Of a stretch of DNA of 64,000 nt, positions 61,539 to 64,000 are shown piece by piece (the stretch's first letter is position 1; each line of letters starts with the position of its first letter). Location of the stretch: contig CAWKDN010000001.1 in the NCBI GenBank assembly GCA_963848415.1, positions 434,001 to 498,000 on the forward strand. Reading direction: 5' to 3'. The stretch comes from CAVQBC01 sp963848415. Its GTDB lineage: Bacteria; Actinomycetota; Thermoleophilia; Solirubrobacterales; Solirubrobacteraceae. Below the pieces are notes generated by a model that saw only the letters and a program-made list of their open reading frames with translations, was not told the origin of the DNA and made no database searches. The translations under genes were made by a program, and so were the position numbers.

Positions 61539-63044
61539 GTGGGGGTCGATTTCTTCGCGACGGCGGCGACGGCGGCGACGGCGCTCTGCACTCTCGCGAC
61601 CGCGTCCGGTGGCCCGCCCGCCGGCCGCACCGCGCAGCAGGTCACGCCGCCGTCCTCGTGGACGCCGGTGGCCGGCCAGCCGCTCCGGCAGCCGCGCGAG
61701 CTGCGCAGCCGCGATGGCGTACTCAAGGCGCAGCTCGACGCCCGCCGGCAGGTGATCGACGTCGCCGGCGCGCCGCTCGAGGCGCAGCCGTTCAACGGCG
61801 GCATCGTCGGGCCGACGCTGCGCGTTCAGCCGGGCGACCGGCTCGAGCTGACGATCCGCAACGGCACGAGCGAGCGGACGAACATCCACTATCACGGGTT
61901 GCACGTGAAGCCGACGGGTGACTCGGACAACGTCTTCCGCGTCTTTCAGCCGGCGAGCACGGTCCGGTCGGTGGTCAAGCTGCCCCGCGATCACTCCCCC
62001 GGGACCTACTGGTACCACGTGCACCTGCACGGCTCCACCGAGGAGCAGGTCATGGGCGGCATGTCCGGGCTGCTGGTGGTCGAAGGGCTCGAGCGGCTCC
62101 TGCCATCGAGGTTCCGCGGCATACGCCAGCGCGCGCTGGCGCTCCGCGACGTGCAGGTCAACGGCGGCACGATCGCGCTGGGACAGGGCGAGGTCGCGCC
62201 CGACAAGCCGTCGACCTGGCTCGTCAATGGCCAACTGCGCCCGAGGCTCTCGCTCGCGCCCGGGGAGACGCAGCTGTGGCGGATCGCCAACGTCGGGGCC
62301 GACCTCTTCTACGACGTCGCTCTCGACGGCCACCGCTTCACCGTCGTGGCCGAGGACGGGTCGCCGGTGTGGCGGACGCGCACCGTGCGACACCTGCTCG
62401 TGCCGCCCGGCAAGCGCTTCGACGTGCTCGTTCAGGGCGGCGACCGGGGCCGCTACCAATTCCGCTCGCGCCCGTACGACGAGGGCTTCGAGCTCTTACC
62501 CGGGAAGCGACTCGCCGACGTGACGGTGCGGGGCAAGCGGCGCACGCGGCTCGCGCTGCCGCGCCGGCTCGCGACCCCGGCGGGGCCGATCACCGGTCGA
62601 CCGGTGGCCCGCAAGCGCACGTTCACGTTCTCGTTCGGCACAGGCGCCAACTTCACCGCGCTGATCGACGGCAAGGCGTTCGACCCGAGCGCCATCGGCG
62701 TCACGCCGCGCCTCGGCACGATCGAGGAATGGACGCTGCGCAACTCCTCCTCCGAGGACCATCCGTTCCATATTCACGTCAACGACTTCCAGGTCATGAG
62801 CGTGAACGGCAAGGCCTATCGCGCGCGCGGGCTCCAAGACGTCGTGGTGATCCCGAAGAACGGCGGCGAGGTTGTCATCCGCAATCGATTCGAGGACTTC
62901 ACCGGGCACTTCGTCTTCCACTGCCACATCCTGGGCCACGAGGATGCGGGGATGATGCAGACCGTGCAGGTGCTCGGGCCGGGGCAGCGCCCCACGCCGC
63001 CCCCAGGCGGAGCCCACATGGCGCTCCATGCCGCGCCGTCCTGA
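61539..63044 (+). CDS. multicopper oxidase (laccase-like)
   Basis: This 501-residue exported oxidase couples one-electron oxidation of phenols or metals to O2 reduction. All four copper motifs are visible: TNIHYHGLHVKP, YWYHVHLHGSTEEQ, EDHPFHIHVNDFQV and HFVFHCHILGHEDAGMMQT. The last gives the HCHxxxHxxxxM arrangement with a Met axial ligand at the type-1 site. It has three cupredoxin domains of ordinary size. The N-terminus is hydrophobic, but a clear signal peptide is weak; a GTG start at 61539 is used. Copper-related neighbours in the window include SodC and the cupredoxin at 48.4 kb. Confidence 0.92.
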   Translation: MGVDFFATAATAATALCTLATASGGPPAGRTAQQVTPPSSWTPVAGQPLRQPRELRSRDGVLKAQLDARRQVIDVAGAPLEAQPFNGGIVGPTLRVQPGDRLELTIRNGTSERTNIHYHGLHVKPTGDSDNVFRVFQPASTVRSVVKLPRDHSPGTYWYHVHLHGSTEEQVMGGMSGLLVVEGLERLLPSRFRGIRQRALALRDVQVNGGTIALGQGEVAPDKPSTWLVNGQLRPRLSLAPGETQLWRIANVGADLFYDVALDGHRFTVVAEDGSPVWRTRTVRHLLVPPGKRFDVLVQGGDRGRYQFRSRPYDEGFELLPGKRLADVTVRGKRRTRLALPRRLATPAGPITGRPVARKRTFTFSFGTGANFTALIDGKAFDPSAIGVTPRLGTIEEWTLRNSSSEDHPFHIHVNDFQVMSVNGKAYRARGLQDVVVIPKNGGEVVIRNRFEDFTGHFVFHCHILGHEDAGMMQTVQVLGPGQRPTPPPGGAHMALHAAPS

Positions 63045-63141
63045 GTCGGAGACGCCTCCCGCCTCCGCGGACGATGAAGCGACGTGACCCGATCCCGGTG
63101 TCCGGGAGCGCGCCGCTGAAGTAACGCGCTGTGGGCCGGTT

Positions 63142-63444
63142 CTAGGCGCCGGGCGGATGGCCGGGCTTCGGCGTCCCGGGCGCGTCGGACGCCGGCGAGG
63201 GCGGGACCGGCTCAGCGCTCGGCACGGGCGCGTCGGTGCCGGGTGCGCGCGGACCCGTGGCCGTGTCGGGGCTCTTGGCGCCCGGTTCCTTGAGGGCGTC
63301 ACCAGCTCGCTTGGCCTTGTCAGTCACGCTACCGGGGCCCTTGGCGATGTCCTTCAGTTCCTCGGCGTCCGCCTTGACGCTGTCGGTGCCGCCGCGCTGG
63401 TCGATCAGCTGCTGCGCCTTGCGTTGCAGGCTCTTGAAATCCAT
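63142..63444 (-). CDS. small helical protein with Pro-rich tail, unknown
   Basis: This 100-residue protein starts MDFKSLQRKAQQLIDQRGGT. The first half is charged and helical (KADAEELKDIAKGPGSVTDK); the second half is Pro/Ala-rich and probably disordered (PGTPKPGHPPGA). It looks vaguely like small antitoxin-like proteins of actinobacteria, but this is weak and no toxin gene is adjacent. A good AGGAGG site precedes the ATG at 63444, which decides the start over the longer frame. Confidence 0.6.
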   Translation of the reverse strand: MDFKSLQRKAQQLIDQRGGTDSVKADAEELKDIAKGPGSVTDKAKRAGDALKEPGAKSPDTATGPRAPGTDAPVPSAEPVPPSPASDAPGTPKPGHPPGA

Positions 63445-63765
63445 GGATCCTCCTGGCTCGCGCGTGTTCGGAGCACTATGACAAGGCGCCCGTTTCGGAT
63501 AGCGGTCCGAGCCGCCAAATCGACTCGCTTGCGACGGCCGTTTTCCGCGGAGCCGCCGACTGCCGTTCGCGAATCTGGGCATCCCAACGGTCCCGATCGG
63601 CCCGTCGTCGAGTACTGCCGCAGAGGCACCACCGGCACTGCGCCAGCTATCGGTTGTCGCGCAACCGCAACTCGCGGCGCCCGCATAACCAACTGGGGGT
63701 TCCAGGCGGAAGGAGCGAGGAGTAGCGACGGCGCCGCATGACGATGCGAATGCCGAGCCCCGCGC
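63445..63765. other. intergenic stretch without a supported gene
   Basis: About 320 bp of slightly lower GC lie between the small helical protein and the partial gene at the right edge. Only short, biased frames occur. I see no tRNA, repeat or strong hairpin. It probably carries the promoter of the minus-strand gene at 63444. Confidence 0.5.
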
Positions 63766-64000
63766 TCAGTCGTAGCCGGTGAACGGCTCGGTCTCGAACC
63801 GAGTGCCTTTGGCGCGATCCTCGAAAACGTGGGTGATGCGGACCGCGGGCTCGACCCGCTCGACCCGGCTCTCCACCAGCCTGAGGTCGGGGTTGTCGCC
63901 CAAGCCGATGTCGTTCAGCCGCGCGGCCTCGGCCCCGGCAACGTCACCGGGCGTGGGATTGCTCTCAGGGTAAGCGTCTGTGTGGTGCCGGTTGAGGGCC
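63766..64000 (-). CDS. C-terminal end of a gene running off the right edge, unknown
   Basis: An open minus-strand frame enters at the window edge and ends at the TGA at 63766. It reads LNRHHTDAYPESNPTPGDVA near the edge and closes with RVEPAVRITHVFEDRAKGTR and FETEPFTGYD. Codon use is protein-like and the frame has no internal stop over 78 codons. No start is in the window and I do not recognise the family. Confidence 0.6.
   Translation of the reverse strand, partial: ALNRHHTDAYPESNPTPGDVAGAEAARLNDIGLGDNPDLRLVESRVERVEPAVRITHVFEDRAKGTRFETEPFTGYD

Noticed and set aside
63779..63973. Plus-strand 64-codon frame at the right edge
   Set aside because: It is Ser/Arg/Thr-biased and antisense to a better minus-strand frame that is open to the window edge and ends at 63766.

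Overview
The window is high-GC DNA with many GTG starts and dense stop/start overlaps. It looks like a chromosomal segment of a high-GC Actinomycetota bacterium, most likely a Thermoleophilia / Solirubrobacterales relative. The lineage is inferred from gene order and protein style; no marker rRNA is present. I saw no tRNA, rRNA, CRISPR array, insertion sequence or phage gene.

The backbone is a set of minus-strand housekeeping genes in the order rpmE (39.7-39.9 kb), prfA (36-37 kb), prmC (30-30.9 kb), tsaC (29.2-29.9 kb), glyA (21.1-22.4 kb), tagO/wecA (17.5-18.7 kb) and the ATP synthase operon atpZ-B-E-F-H-A-G (5.4-0.03 kb). atpD and atpC would lie beyond the left edge. In many actinobacteria these genes form one compact block. 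Here order and strand are kept, but accessory modules are inserted between successive members.

The modules, from left to right, are as follows. At 5.7-9.9 kb there is an amidohydrolase, a cysteine dioxygenase-like cupin and an MBL-rhodanese protein (a likely sulfur pair), plus a cupredoxin and a DUF3891 protein. At 9.8-17.4 kb there are a MFS exporter, OsmC, a decayed M14 carboxypeptidase, an APC permease, a solute-binding lipoprotein, a glycosidase, a cupin and two small ORFs. At 18.9-21 kb there are a Ser/Thr kinase with a coupled membrane peptide, a repeat cluster and a beta-hydroxyacid dehydrogenase. At 22.5-29.2 kb a SARP-AAA-TPR regulator heads an overlapping operon with a FAD oxidase, an NmrA-like reductase and a MFS exporter. 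At 30.9-36 kb there is a complete TAXI-TRAP uptake system, then a divergent VOC protein / HxlR regulator pair. A zinc carboxypeptidase lies at 37-39.5 kb.

The right part, 41.5-55.7 kb, is an acyl-CoA oxidation region. It holds ETF-quinone oxidoreductase, ETF alpha and beta, both subunits of a B12-dependent acyl-CoA mutase with isobutyryl-CoA mutase signature residues, an acyl-CoA dehydrogenase, a HAD phosphatase, a thiolase and leucyl aminopeptidase. Together they would feed branched-chain or fatty acyl-CoA electrons to the quinone pool and the ATP synthase. Copper and secreted proteins follow or intersperse: cupredoxin, SodC, a PhoX-type phosphatase, a 995-residue collagen-like protein and a multicopper oxidase.

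The most unusual non-coding signal is a 165-bp near-perfect palindrome that fills the whole prmC-tsaC gap. Its imperfections are almost all G-U wobbles on the plus-strand RNA. Three reading-frame breaks (atpA and two M14 peptidases) and a shattered DUF559 gene also deserve checking against raw reads.
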